Position numbers and translations under genes: made by a program. Source: JACDAE01 sp963717195 (GTDB taxonomy: Bacteria; Chloroflexota; Ktedonobacteria; Ktedonobacterales; Ktedonobacteraceae). Taken from it: a stretch of DNA of 64,000 nt. Under the pieces are notes generated by a model. The model did no database searches. It was given only the letters and a program-made list of their open reading frames with translations, and had not been told where the DNA came from. This document shows positions 18,948-26,258 of the stretch, piece by piece. The stretch is from positions 186,001 to 250,000 of the forward strand of contig CAVQVR010000006.1 in the NCBI GenBank assembly GCA_963717195.1, given 5' to 3'. How positions within the stretch are numbered: position 1 is the stretch's first letter; every line of letters begins with the position of its first letter.

Positions 18948-19151
18948 ATGGCAGAAGATCAGAAGGAAGAATTATTGACCGTTCATGAAGTCGCACGCCG
19001 TCTGCGTGTTGATGATACAACCGTCAGGCGTTGGATTAAAAGCGGGGCATTGGAGGCGATCACATTGCCTCACCGGGGAAAGAGGCAGGCTTACCGCATT
19101 AAAAAATCGACTCTTGATGTGTTGCTCAGTAGCGCACTCCCAACAGGCTAA
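18948..19151 (+). CDS. Small helix-turn-helix (excisionase/MerR-like) DNA-binding protein
   Basis: Protein of 67 residues made almost entirely of one MerR/excisionase-type winged HTH: LLTVHEVARRLRVDDTTVRRW (about 8-28) followed by IKSGALEAITLP and YRIKKSTLDVLL. Such proteins are phage or plasmid excisionases or small regulators. No integrase or phage gene is near, so a chromosomal regulator is more likely. The ATG at 18948 is chosen because AGGAG lies 8 bases upstream. It is bracketed by GCCCCTAC-family repeats. Confidence 0.82.
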   Translation: MAEDQKEELLTVHEVARRLRVDDTTVRRWIKSGALEAITLPHRGKRQAYRIKKSTLDVLLSSALPTG

Positions 19152-19165
19152 ACGGTCGACTGGAG

Positions 19166-19273
19166 ACACGGGCTTGTTCGCTCCGCTCACCGCGCCCCTA
19201 CGCATGGCGAGTAGGAAATGTTCCAATACCCCATATGGTAGGGGCGCGGTGAACGAAGTGAACAAGCCCGTGT
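19166..19273. repeat. Large inverted pair of GCCCCTAC-family repeats
   Basis: Left arm 19166-19201 (ACACGGGCTTGTTCGCTCCG onward to GCCCCTAC) and right arm 19238-19273 (GTAGGGGC to GCCCGTGT) are about 36 bases long with only a few mismatches and enclose about 36 bases. This is the clearest head-to-head arrangement of two units. Confidence 0.85.
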
Positions 19274-19274
19274 G

Positions 19275-19328
19275 CCACATACAACCTTTGATCCACATAC
19301 AACACCCGCTCCACATACAACACCCGTG
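19275..19328 (+). repeat. Three 18-bp tandem repeats
   Basis: CCACATACAAC begins each of three adjacent 18-base units (19275, 19293, 19311); the 7-base remainders vary. It adjoins the large inverted repeat. Confidence 0.8.
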
Positions 19329-19502
19329 TCCTTCTCCTTCCATCATCTTGTTCCCCACAGAGGCGAACAAAGTTCCTATCGCGAGAGAGTTGCCCTGACC
19401 GAAGGAAAACCTGTTAGGTCATGGGAGTACACTAAAAAAGAGTGGATTACATAACGATTTTCTCGCCAAAAGGGACTAAGGAAAATACAAAGGAGTAGTT
19501 CA

Positions 19503-20525
19503 ATGAAAATAGCCATTACCGGGGGCGCTGGTTTCATCGGTTCTCATCTGGCCCGAGCCTACCTGGATGCCGGGCATGATGTGCTGATCATTGATAATCT
19601 TCTGTACGGAGGTCATCAGGCAATTGATCCGCGGGCACGCTTCTACGCGGTCGATATTCGCGATAGTAAACTTCGTATGATTTTGCAGCAGGAACGCCCG
19701 GATATTGTTAGCCATCACGCGGTCCAACACCTCGATAGCGTTGTTGGCGAAAAGTCATTGGCCGATGCTGACGTACATGTGCGCGGTCTTTTGAATATAC
19801 TAGAGGGCTGCGTGAATGCAAGTGTCAGTAAAGTGATTTTTGCTTCAAATGGTAATAGTCTGTATGGAAGTGTTGATGCAGAAGACTTGCCTGTGACTGA
19901 AAAGACAGCCCTCTGCCCCCGGCATCCAGACGACATTAGCAAAGTTGCAGGGGAATGGTATGTGCGCTATTATTCCAACCAGTTTGGCATCAAGCATACT
20001 ATTCTTCGTTATGCCGACGTTTATGGCGAGACAGACATTACGCACTCTCACCATCCACTAACGTATTTTATTGCCATGCTGCTTCAACAGCAGCGCCCGA
20101 TTATTCGTGGTACGGGTAATGAGATACATGACCATATCTTCATTAGCGATGTTGTGAAGGCAAATATGTGTGCGCTGAAGCGTGGGGAGAACCAGACGCT
20201 GCATATCAGTTCCGGGCGCGGTTGTAGCCTCAATCAGCTCTATGACATGAGCGTTATGCTGCTCAAGAGCGATCTTGAAGCTGTCCACATTTCTGGCACG
20301 CTGACAGAGGATCATTCGATTGTTATGGACAATAATCGGGCACAACGAGTGTTGGAATGGCTGCCAGAGGTTCCAATGGTAGAAGGTATACAGCGTGCGC
20401 TTGAGCTCTTGTACACGCATAAGGAAACTGGTCCTTTGCCTGGGGAGATTGCGATCAAGAAGGTACCGGAAGTGGTCCAGGTCGGAGGGCACGATAAATC
20501 TGGCCCGTACGCCAGGGCGCGATAA
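19503..20525 (+). CDS. UDP-glucose 4-epimerase-like NAD-dependent epimerase/dehydratase
   Basis: Extended SDR protein of 340 residues for nucleotide-sugar conversion. The dinucleotide fold is clear (MKIAITGGAGFIGSHLARAY, then IIDNLLYGG), with SNGNSLYGS in the serine region and LRYADVYGE and FISDVVKAN in the substrate half. The catalytic YxxxK is not intact: the lysine is in DDISKVAGE, and the position four residues before it is Asp rather than Tyr. Either the enzyme is altered or an unusual acid/base is used. The last 14 or so codons lie inside a dispersed GCCCCTAC-family repeat that supplies the stop codon. AAAGGAG lies 9 bases before the ATG. It is convergent with the nucleotidyltransferase fusion gene. 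Confidence 0.88.
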   Translation: MKIAITGGAGFIGSHLARAYLDAGHDVLIIDNLLYGGHQAIDPRARFYAVDIRDSKLRMILQQERPDIVSHHAVQHLDSVVGEKSLADADVHVRGLLNILEGCVNASVSKVIFASNGNSLYGSVDAEDLPVTEKTALCPRHPDDISKVAGEWYVRYYSNQFGIKHTILRYADVYGETDITHSHHPLTYFIAMLLQQQRPIIRGTGNEIHDHIFISDVVKANMCALKRGENQTLHISSGRGCSLNQLYDMSVMLLKSDLEAVHISGTLTEDHSIVMDNNRAQRVLEWLPEVPMVEGIQRALELLYTHKETGPLPGEIAIKKVPEVVQVGGHDKSGPYARAR

Positions 20526-20538
20526 ATCTGGCCCCTAC
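20487..20538. repeat. Two tandem GCCCCTAC-family copies, partly coding
   Basis: GGGCACGATAAATCTGGCCC (20487 on) and GGGCGCGATAAATCTGGCCC (20515 on, ending CTAC at 20538). The first copy is translated as the C terminus of the epimerase and the second holds its TAA stop. Confidence 0.8.
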
Positions 20539-20597
20539 GCCTGTTATTGGGAGAGCATGAACGGTTGTGTTTTTTTACAGCTGTTCATGCTCTCGTT

Positions 20598-23099
20598 TTA
20601 TTGCTGCAAACCACTTACCACACGTGCGTACTTCTCGGCCAGTGCCTGGGCCTGTTCGTTGGAGACAAATTCGGCTACGACATGGAAGAGAGGGCTGTCG
20701 GCATCGGGAAGAACGAGCACCCACTCTTTGCCGAGGTCGATCTTGATGCCGTCGATAGGCTTGGAACGGCGTTCGCGATACTGTTCGCTTAGAATACGCA
20801 TGACTTTACCTTTATGTTCCCAGGGGCAGTTCACGCGCGTGGTACTCATATAGTAAGCAGGCAGATCATCGACGACCTCTGAGAGACGCATATCGAAGGT
20901 AGCCAGCAGCTCCAGCAATTTGGCGATAGCAAGCATGCCGTCAAAAGCAGGCTGGAATTCGGGGAAGACGAAGCCTCCACGGCCATCGCCGACCAGCACG
21001 ACGCCTTCACGTCCAGCAGCACTCATCAGTGCATGGGGAAGCACTTTGGTATGCTGGATATGCCCATCGTAGCGTTGCGCAATATGCTGTAGTGCGCTGG
21101 GTGCAGTCACCGGGGCGGCGACGGTTCCATTACGATGATGACGCAAGAACAGGCTGGTCATCACGGCCAGCAGTTTCATACCATCGAGAATGCGTCCTCG
21201 ATCATCGACCACCAGGATGCGTTCGCCGCTGGGATCGATGCGGATGCCCATATCCGTATTGAGCGTCGAACTGATAGTAGCCAGACGCTGCATATCTCTG
21301 CTCAATTCATCGACAGAGCGTGCGGTCTGCGTCTCAGCCGTGCTCGTATTTAACACAATGACTTCGCAACCCAGACGATTAAAGATGCCGGGCAACAATT
21401 GCGTTGTGCTCCCGTGTGCATAATCGACCACGAGATGGAACTTTCGTGCATGTATCTTTGCATTATTGACGGCCTTATTGAAGCCTTCCATATAGCGACC
21501 GAGCACATCAACGTCGCGCAAGACTTCGATAGCGCCAATATCATCAAGATAGACACGACGATAATCTTCACGGAAGAAGAGATTCTCGATCTTGCGTTCG
21601 GTTGTTTTATTAATGTCCAGGCCATACTGGTCGAAGAATTTGATGTCGATCACGCGTTGATCATGAGAAGCCACACGGACATGGACACCGCCGACAGCAT
21701 CGGTATTGCGAACGTAGTAGCGTGCAACTGGCATGGGCACCTGGTTGATATCGTGAACATTGATGCCGGCTGAAGGCAGACCGGCATTGATACCACGCTT
21801 GATCATACGCGAGGTACGATGACCATCACGGTTAAGGCAGACAATAGAACCTCGGGGCAGAATGGCTCCATAGGCGGCTCCAAGGCGCGTTGCGAACTCA
21901 GGAGTCAGGTCGATATTGACCAGGCCAGTCACACCATAGCGGCTGAAGAGACCACGACGTCCCTGAGAGCCCCAGATAATACTGGTATTGATGACGGCAC
22001 CAGCCTCAATCTCTTTATCGGGCCAGATCTTCACATTGGGCTGTACGATTGCGCCGTCCTGGATAATGGAGTTATCGCCAATGACGGAGCCTTCAAACAT
22101 CACCGCTTTGCTTTTAATGCTGGTTGAAGAACCGACGAGAGCACCACGGAGTTCCGCACGTTCACCTATATAAGAGTTGTTCCAGACAATGCTCCGGTCA
22201 ACCTGAGCACGCTCATCAATAATACTATAATGGCCGATAGTACTGGGCCCATGGATAATCGCGCCAGGTCTGACTTTACAGTCATGCGCGAAATAGATAG
22301 GTCCATACAACTGTGCTTCTTCAGAGAGCTCAACACCTTCTTCACACCAGATGTTTCCGCCGATATTTTTTGCAGGAATCTCGATATCCACGTTTCCCTG
22401 CAGAGCATCGGCGTTGGCTCGCATATACTCGCTCAGGTTACCCACATCGCACCAATAGCCTTCGGAAGCCACATAGCCGTAAATAGGATCACCTTTTCTA
22501 AGCATCATGGGAAAGAGTTCCTGGCTGAAATCAAACTGTTTATTTTTCTCGAAGTAGGAAAAAACTTGCGGGTCAAGCACATAAATGCCAGTATTAATGG
22601 TATCGCTAAAGACTTCGCCCCAACTCGGCTTCTCAAGGAACTGAGAGATATGACCATCCTCGTTGGTGATAATCACACCATACTCCAGTGGATTATGCAC
22701 ATGAGCGAGCAGAAGCGTCGCGAGAGACTTCTTCTCTTGATGATACTTAATCAAGTCAGTCAGGTTATAATCTGTCAGAGCATCGCCACTGATAACGAGG
22801 AATGGTTCAGTGAGTTGCTCTTCTGCATTCTTAACACTACCCGCCGTCCCTAGCGGCACATCTTCACGTGAGTAGGTGATACGCATACCAAGTTGAGAAC
22901 CATTACCAAAATAATCTTCAATGTTACTCGCCAGATACTGAACCGTGATGACGACCTCGGTAATGCCATGACGCTTCAACAAATTCAGAATATGTTCCAT
23001 AACCGGTTTTCCTGCAATAGGAACCATGGGCTTTGGACGTCGAATCGTCAATGGACGTAGCCTCGATCCTTCCCCTCCGGCCATTACAACCGCTTTCAT
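20598..23099 (-). CDS. Mannose-1-phosphate guanylyltransferase-like/phosphomannomutase-like fusion
   Basis: Fused protein of 833 residues. The N-terminal nucleotidyltransferase (about 1-235) has VVMAGGEGSRLRPLT and GKPVMEHILNLL, so sugar-nucleotide synthesis is likely. A left-handed beta-helix of hexapeptides follows (about 250-380: GAIIHGPSTIG, GSVIGDNSIIQDGAIV). The C-terminal part is phosphohexomutase-like (about 385-833), but the usual TASHNP phosphoserine loop reads HVRVASHDQR and the DPDGDR metal loop reads DPSGERILVVD, so the mutase active site is degenerate. Such fusions occur in Chloroflexi and Actinobacteria. The ATG at 23099 is chosen because AAGGAGG lies close upstream and the nucleotidyltransferase motif begins immediately. 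Confidence 0.9.
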   Translation of the reverse strand: MKAVVMAGGEGSRLRPLTIRRPKPMVPIAGKPVMEHILNLLKRHGITEVVITVQYLASNIEDYFGNGSQLGMRITYSREDVPLGTAGSVKNAEEQLTEPFLVISGDALTDYNLTDLIKYHQEKKSLATLLLAHVHNPLEYGVIITNEDGHISQFLEKPSWGEVFSDTINTGIYVLDPQVFSYFEKNKQFDFSQELFPMMLRKGDPIYGYVASEGYWCDVGNLSEYMRANADALQGNVDIEIPAKNIGGNIWCEEGVELSEEAQLYGPIYFAHDCKVRPGAIIHGPSTIGHYSIIDERAQVDRSIVWNNSYIGERAELRGALVGSSTSIKSKAVMFEGSVIGDNSIIQDGAIVQPNVKIWPDKEIEAGAVINTSIIWGSQGRRGLFSRYGVTGLVNIDLTPEFATRLGAAYGAILPRGSIVCLNRDGHRTSRMIKRGINAGLPSAGINVHDINQVPMPVARYYVRNTDAVGGVHVRVASHDQRVIDIKFFDQYGLDINKTTERKIENLFFREDYRRVYLDDIGAIEVLRDVDVLGRYMEGFNKAVNNAKIHARKFHLVVDYAHGSTTQLLPGIFNRLGCEVIVLNTSTAETQTARSVDELSRDMQRLATISSTLNTDMGIRIDPSGERILVVDDRGRILDGMKLLAVMTSLFLRHHRNGTVAAPVTAPSALQHIAQRYDGHIQHTKVLPHALMSAAGREGVVLVGDGRGGFVFPEFQPAFDGMLAIAKLLELLATFDMRLSEVVDDLPAYYMSTTRVNCPWEHKGKVMRILSEQYRERRSKPIDGIKIDLGKEWVLVLPDADSPLFHVVAEFVSNEQAQALAEKYARVVSGLQQ

Positions 23100-23159
23100 T
23101 TGAGGCCTCCTTTTGTACAGATAACTTGCGGTGTTACCTGCGTCTATGAGAGGAAATGT

Positions 23160-23190
23160 AAGGACGGCGTAGCAATGCCACGCCGTCCTA
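23160..23190 (-). repeat. Strong hairpin in the leader of the nucleotidyltransferase gene
   Basis: GGACGGCGTGGC and its near-complement pair around a short loop, 60 bases before the fusion-gene start. No T-run follows, so it may be a stability or processing element between the two minus-strand genes. Confidence 0.6.
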
Positions 23191-23262
23191 TCTGCTCCGC
23201 TAATTTTATTGTACAACATCCCCAAAGAAAGCCGCAAGCTCTTGTAAGGGTAAGCTGTTTCT

Positions 23263-23445
23263 TCACCAGTCGCTTAAACGCCCATTCTCTACGAGCCAGC
23301 GTGCAAAACGATGGTAGTTTGTCTCTTCTGTCGCCTGTCGCTCTTCATACTTTTCCTGTAACTGGATGAGCCGTAGAGCTTCCTCAACGCTAAAACCCTC
23401 GTCCAGGAGGGCGTCGATGAGCAGATCGGTATACTGTTGCTGCAT
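23263..23445 (-). CDS. Small acidic helical protein, function unknown
   Basis: Sixty-residue protein, unrecognised. It is predicted all-helical: YTDLLIDALLDEGFSVEEALRLIQLQEKYEER, then an aromatic tail (HRFARWLVENGRLSDW). The pattern suggests a small interaction or adaptor protein. It is considered real because AAGGAGG lies 8 bases before the ATG at 23445, and because it is followed by a hairpin and the downstream co-directional gene. Confidence 0.7.
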   Translation of the reverse strand: MQQQYTDLLIDALLDEGFSVEEALRLIQLQEKYEERQATEETNYHRFARWLVENGRLSDW

Positions 23446-23720
23446 GTGCAAGTCCTCCTTACCTTAATGTCGTGTGTGATCAAATGGTCTATACGCACAA
23501 AAACAGGTTGTTAGAGAATCACGCACCCATCCTCCCACTCTCCCCTTTTTTCTCTCGTGAGCAAGTGATCAAAGTTCCTACAATAAGGAGCACGAGAGAA
23601 GACCCATTCGGGTAACCTTGTGCATCAAAAGAAATGAACAGCACGGCGATGTGGAACGTGGAAGTTGAGAGTAGCCATAATCTCGTCACTGAGGCCTACC
23701 ACACTACCCTCTTGGATGCT

Positions 23721-23823
23721 ACTATACATAGTATAGTGGAAATTAGCATTTTATGCAAGGGTTACGCAAAATTAGTACGAATTGGCCCCTGTTCTGGTAC
23801 TATAGGGTGCGAAATTCGTACTA
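23721..23823. repeat. Two palindromes in a gene-free stretch
   Basis: ACTATAC-ATA-GTATAGT at 23721-23737, and perfect 11-base arms TAGTACGAATT (23773-23783) and AATTCGTACTA (23813-23823) 29 bases apart. No convincing gene is seen between 23446 and the promoter at 24066. The palindromes may be operators or remnants of a small mobile element. Confidence 0.6.
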
Positions 23824-24065
23824 GTCCATTCTACTTTCATACTGGCTAACGGAAGGTGGAGGATTGTGAGCCAGCAGGTTATACGATCCAACTGAAGTGG
23901 TGCCGCCTGGCAAGTGAGATGTTCCGTGTGTAAACAAGATGTTCATGACAAACAGCAAGTTTCTTCACACGTTTTTCACAAAACGTCATATGCATTCAAG
24001 CTGCTTCGCAAGCGCATCGATCTCATCTATAAAGATATAGAAATGAGTGAATTTTCAGAGAAAGC

Positions 24066-24094
24066 TTGACAACAGCCAACTTCAATGTTACAAT
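24066..24094 (+). promoter_or_regulatory. Near-consensus sigma-70 promoter
   Basis: TTGACA (24066-24071), 17-base spacer, TACAAT (24089-24094); transcription would start near 24101, a few bases before AAAGGAGG. It is the best promoter match on the plus strand here and drives a short orphan unit. Confidence 0.8.
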
Positions 24095-24121
24095 ACGCTC
24101 ATCGAAAGGAGGTGGTGTGTA

Positions 24122-24196
24122 ATGGATCAACCTAGTAGCTGCACAGGCAGCTCATCAAGTTCTCACACCTTCCAAACGAGGGGGACTCAGCGCTAA
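24122..24196 (+). CDS. Serine-rich 24-codon small ORF
   Basis: Open frame MDQPSSCTGS... of 24 codons with seven serines, ending in RGTQR. It is supported by AAGGAGG 9 bases upstream and a near-consensus promoter immediately before. It has no similarity to a leader peptide that I recognise. It could be a small secreted or toxic peptide, or a leader peptide whose translation controls the structured RNA that follows. Confidence 0.5.
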   Translation: MDQPSSCTGSSSSSHTFQTRGTQR

Positions 24197-24197
24197 G

Positions 24198-24289
24198 CTT
24201 GCCCTCTCCGTTACCTGGCTTTGGAGCCTGGTGAGAGTCGAAATCACAGCATGGTAGGTCGTGAAAATTCTTCCTGCCTGTGCGGCGCC
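24198..24289 (+). ncRNA. Structured RNA segment of an orphan transcription unit
   Basis: Between the small ORF and a terminator lie two potential stems: ACCTGGCT/AGCCTGGT nested within CTCTC/GAGAG (about 24210-24237), and CACAG..AGG pairing with CCT..CTGTG (about 24246-24282). I match it to no known riboswitch, T-box, tmRNA, 6S or RNase P pattern. It may be a regulatory RNA for the small ORF or for birA 200 bases downstream. Confidence 0.45.
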
Positions 24290-24334
24290 CCCAGAGCGAT
24301 GGCGAGCAGATAATGCCCTTGCTCTGGGTTTTTT
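24290..24334 (+). terminator. Intrinsic terminator of the orphan unit
   Basis: CCCAGAGC (24290-24297) and GCTCTGGG (24321-24328) form a stem followed by TTTTTT. It closes the unit started at 24066 and separates it from birA. Confidence 0.85.
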
Positions 24335-24533
24335 ATTCGATACTATTTCGTAACTTATGCTCACTCACTCACTCCGGCCCATTTCCAAATAGTATGGAAC
24401 CTGTTTTTTAGTATCGACAAATTGACAAAAGTATTCCAGGTTTACTCCTTTACGAACTTCACTCGCTATTCTCGTTGAAGAGTAATAGAAGAGATGCAGG
24501 CTGGTAGGGTAGAAGAGATCAGTTTTGAACGAG

Positions 24534-25424
24534 ATGAAGACTCCATCCAATCTGCTTAACGTAGAGCAGATACAAGATCATCTAGGAACGACGCATTTCG
24601 GTGCTGGAAAGCGTTTAGTATTTTTGCCGACCGTAAATTCGACGAATACATTCGCGATGAACCTGGCTCGCACGGGTTCAGAAGAAGGAGTGGTGGTACT
24701 CACCGATAGTCAGACAGCTGGCAAGGGTCGACATGGACGCCATTGGATAGATAAACCCGGCTTATATGCCATTTCATCTACCATAGTGCGACCATCTTTC
24801 CCACCTTATTTGCTTGTTATGCTTGCCTCACTTGCTGTCGTCGATGCAATTGCTGAGACATGCGGAGTTGCTGCATCTATTAAATGGCCTAATGATATTC
24901 TCATTGGCACCCGCAAAGTCGCAGGCATCCTGATCGAAACCAGTTATGATTCTGAAAGTCGTCTGGTTGCTGTTTTAGGGATCGGCGTAAACGTGAACGG
25001 GCAGATAACCCAACTCGTTGGGAACACTTCCGACACACCGGGCTACGCTCAAAAGGAGCTGCATACACTTCTACAGGCAGCTACAACGCTTGAAGCGGAA
25101 AGTGGTCACCCGGTAAGTCGAGAAACGTTTCTTGTCCATTTGCTGCGGCATATTGAAACCGGCTACCTGGCTTTACAACAGGAAGCTCAAACTCCGGAAG
25201 TCTATGCTTCCGCGTCATCTTCTCGGTTGGTACGAGAACGATGGCGTCGTCACCTTTCAACGCTTGGTCGTACTATTGAGATACGACAGGGCCAGACTAT
25301 TCTCAGCGGCGTTGCTGAGGATGTGAATGAGAATGGAGAGCTGTTACTGCGTTCTCATTCTGAAAAACGAGTTAGCATCACATGGGGTGATGTCTGGCAT
25401 GTGCCAGATACCCAGATGCGCTAA
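24534..25424 (+). CDS. birA: Biotin--[acetyl-CoA-carboxylase] ligase
   Basis: Biotin protein ligase of 296 residues that adenylates biotin and attaches it to the carboxylase carrier protein. Signatures: STNTFAMNLARTG for the substrate pocket, the adenylate loop DSQTAGKGRHGRHW (the expected GRGRxGR shape), KWPNDILIGTRKVAGILIE, and the small C-terminal SH3-like domain (about 240-296). It lacks the N-terminal DNA-binding domain of the E. coli regulator, so it acts only as an enzyme. The start is uncertain: a TTG three codons upstream and this ATG both have weak ribosome sites. Confidence 0.93.
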   Translation: MKTPSNLLNVEQIQDHLGTTHFGAGKRLVFLPTVNSTNTFAMNLARTGSEEGVVVLTDSQTAGKGRHGRHWIDKPGLYAISSTIVRPSFPPYLLVMLASLAVVDAIAETCGVAASIKWPNDILIGTRKVAGILIETSYDSESRLVAVLGIGVNVNGQITQLVGNTSDTPGYAQKELHTLLQAATTLEAESGHPVSRETFLVHLLRHIETGYLALQQEAQTPEVYASASSSRLVRERWRRHLSTLGRTIEIRQGQTILSGVAEDVNENGELLLRSHSEKRVSITWGDVWHVPDTQMR

Positions 25425-25481
25425 CCGGATAGAGAATATGGTAGGAGGAATTTCCTCCACCACTACATGAGGGGAATTAAG

Positions 25482-25946
25482 ATGGAAACACAAGATGTAT
25501 TCCTCACAAATGATGGAAGACAACGCGCAATCAGTCAACTAGAATTTCTGCGCACTACCCGCCGGGCAGAGGTTGCCCAATACCTCCACGACGCCAAAGA
25601 TTCGGGCGATGTCATCGACAATGCGGCCTATGAAGATGCCAAAAACGAGCAGGCTCGCCTGGAAGGGCGTATCATCGAATTGGAGCAGATGCTCGCCAAG
25701 GCCAAACTCATCGACCGCGTGCAATCGGATATGGTCACGCTCGGCTCTCTGGTCCATCTACGCACAACCGAGGAGCGCGAATACCACTACACCATTGTTG
25801 GTGCATTTGATGCAGACCCCCGCTGCGGACGAATCTCCAACGAGTCGCCTGTTGGAAGAGCCTTGCTAGGACATAAAGAAGGTGACTCGATCATTGTCTC
25901 AACCCCCGGTGGAGTGAAAGAGTATACAATCCTCCGCATTGAGTAA
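25482..25946 (+). CDS. greA: Transcription elongation factor GreA
   Basis: Cleavage factor that rescues backtracked RNA polymerase. At 154 residues it is normal length. The N-terminal coiled coil (about 10-70) carries the acidic tip in AKDSGDVIDNAAYEDAKNEQ, where Asp and Glu project into the polymerase channel. The C-terminal FKBP-like domain ends with ESPVGRALLGHKEGDSIIV. The ATG at 25482 is used because AGGGGA sits 8 bases upstream; the earlier in-frame ATG gives a non-conserved extension. A strong terminator follows. Confidence 0.95.
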   Translation: METQDVFLTNDGRQRAISQLEFLRTTRRAEVAQYLHDAKDSGDVIDNAAYEDAKNEQARLEGRIIELEQMLAKAKLIDRVQSDMVTLGSLVHLRTTEEREYHYTIVGAFDADPRCGRISNESPVGRALLGHKEGDSIIVSTPGGVKEYTILRIE

Positions 25947-25977
25947 GAGCTTCTGATACCGATACTAACAGCACACG

Positions 25978-26024
25978 AGCGACCCGGAGTTCCCTCCCCC
26001 AGCGAAACTCCGGGTCGCTTTTTT
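25978..26024 (+). terminator. Intrinsic terminator of greA
   Basis: GCGACCCGGAGTT and AACTCCGGGTCGC pair over 13 bases, followed by TTTTTT. It isolates the TIR gene from upstream transcription. Confidence 0.93.
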
Positions 26025-26149
26025 GTTGTAATGGGAAGCCAGATACGGCATTAGAGCGCACATGGGCTTGTCAACGTTGTGGGGTATCATAGTGGATATG
26101 AAAACAACATCACAAGAATACATAAGTCCGCCTCAAAAGGATTAATAGA

Positions 26150-26178
26150 TTGCGACAGAGGATAGAAAAGGGTATACT
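26150..26178 (+). promoter_or_regulatory. Promoter of the TIR-TPR-ClpN gene
   Basis: TTGCGA (26150-26155), 17-base spacer, TATACT (26173-26178), giving a start near 26185, about 75 bases before the gene. Confidence 0.7.
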
Positions 26179-26184
26179 CATACG

Positions 26185-26211
26185 CAAATATTGGTGTTTT
26201 CTCAATATTTG
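26185..26211 (+). promoter_or_regulatory. Perfect inverted repeat at the predicted transcription start
   Basis: CAAATATTG (26185-26193) and CAATATTTG (26203-26211) are perfect 9-base arms with a 9-base spacer. The position overlaps transcription initiation, so a repressor operator or a 5'-end RNA hairpin is likely. Confidence 0.65.
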
Positions 26212-26258
26212 CTGTATCGATGCGGAACAGTGGCAAGGGATTATAAGGAAGCTTTCAG

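Noticed and set aside
18948..19151. Excisionase marking a prophage or integrative element
   Set aside because: No integrase, attachment repeats or phage genes nearby; the HTH family is also common among chromosomal regulators.
19275..19328. CRISPR-like array
   Set aside because: Only three adjacent 18-bp units with no spacers of regular length and no cas genes.
23634..23849. 71-codon plus-strand frame
   Set aside because: No ribosome site, overlaps the palindromes, and no recognisable protein pattern.
24100..24334. T-box or known riboswitch upstream of birA
   Set aside because: No GGTGG-ACC T-box core or other conserved riboswitch core is present, and a terminator plus 200 bases separate it from birA.
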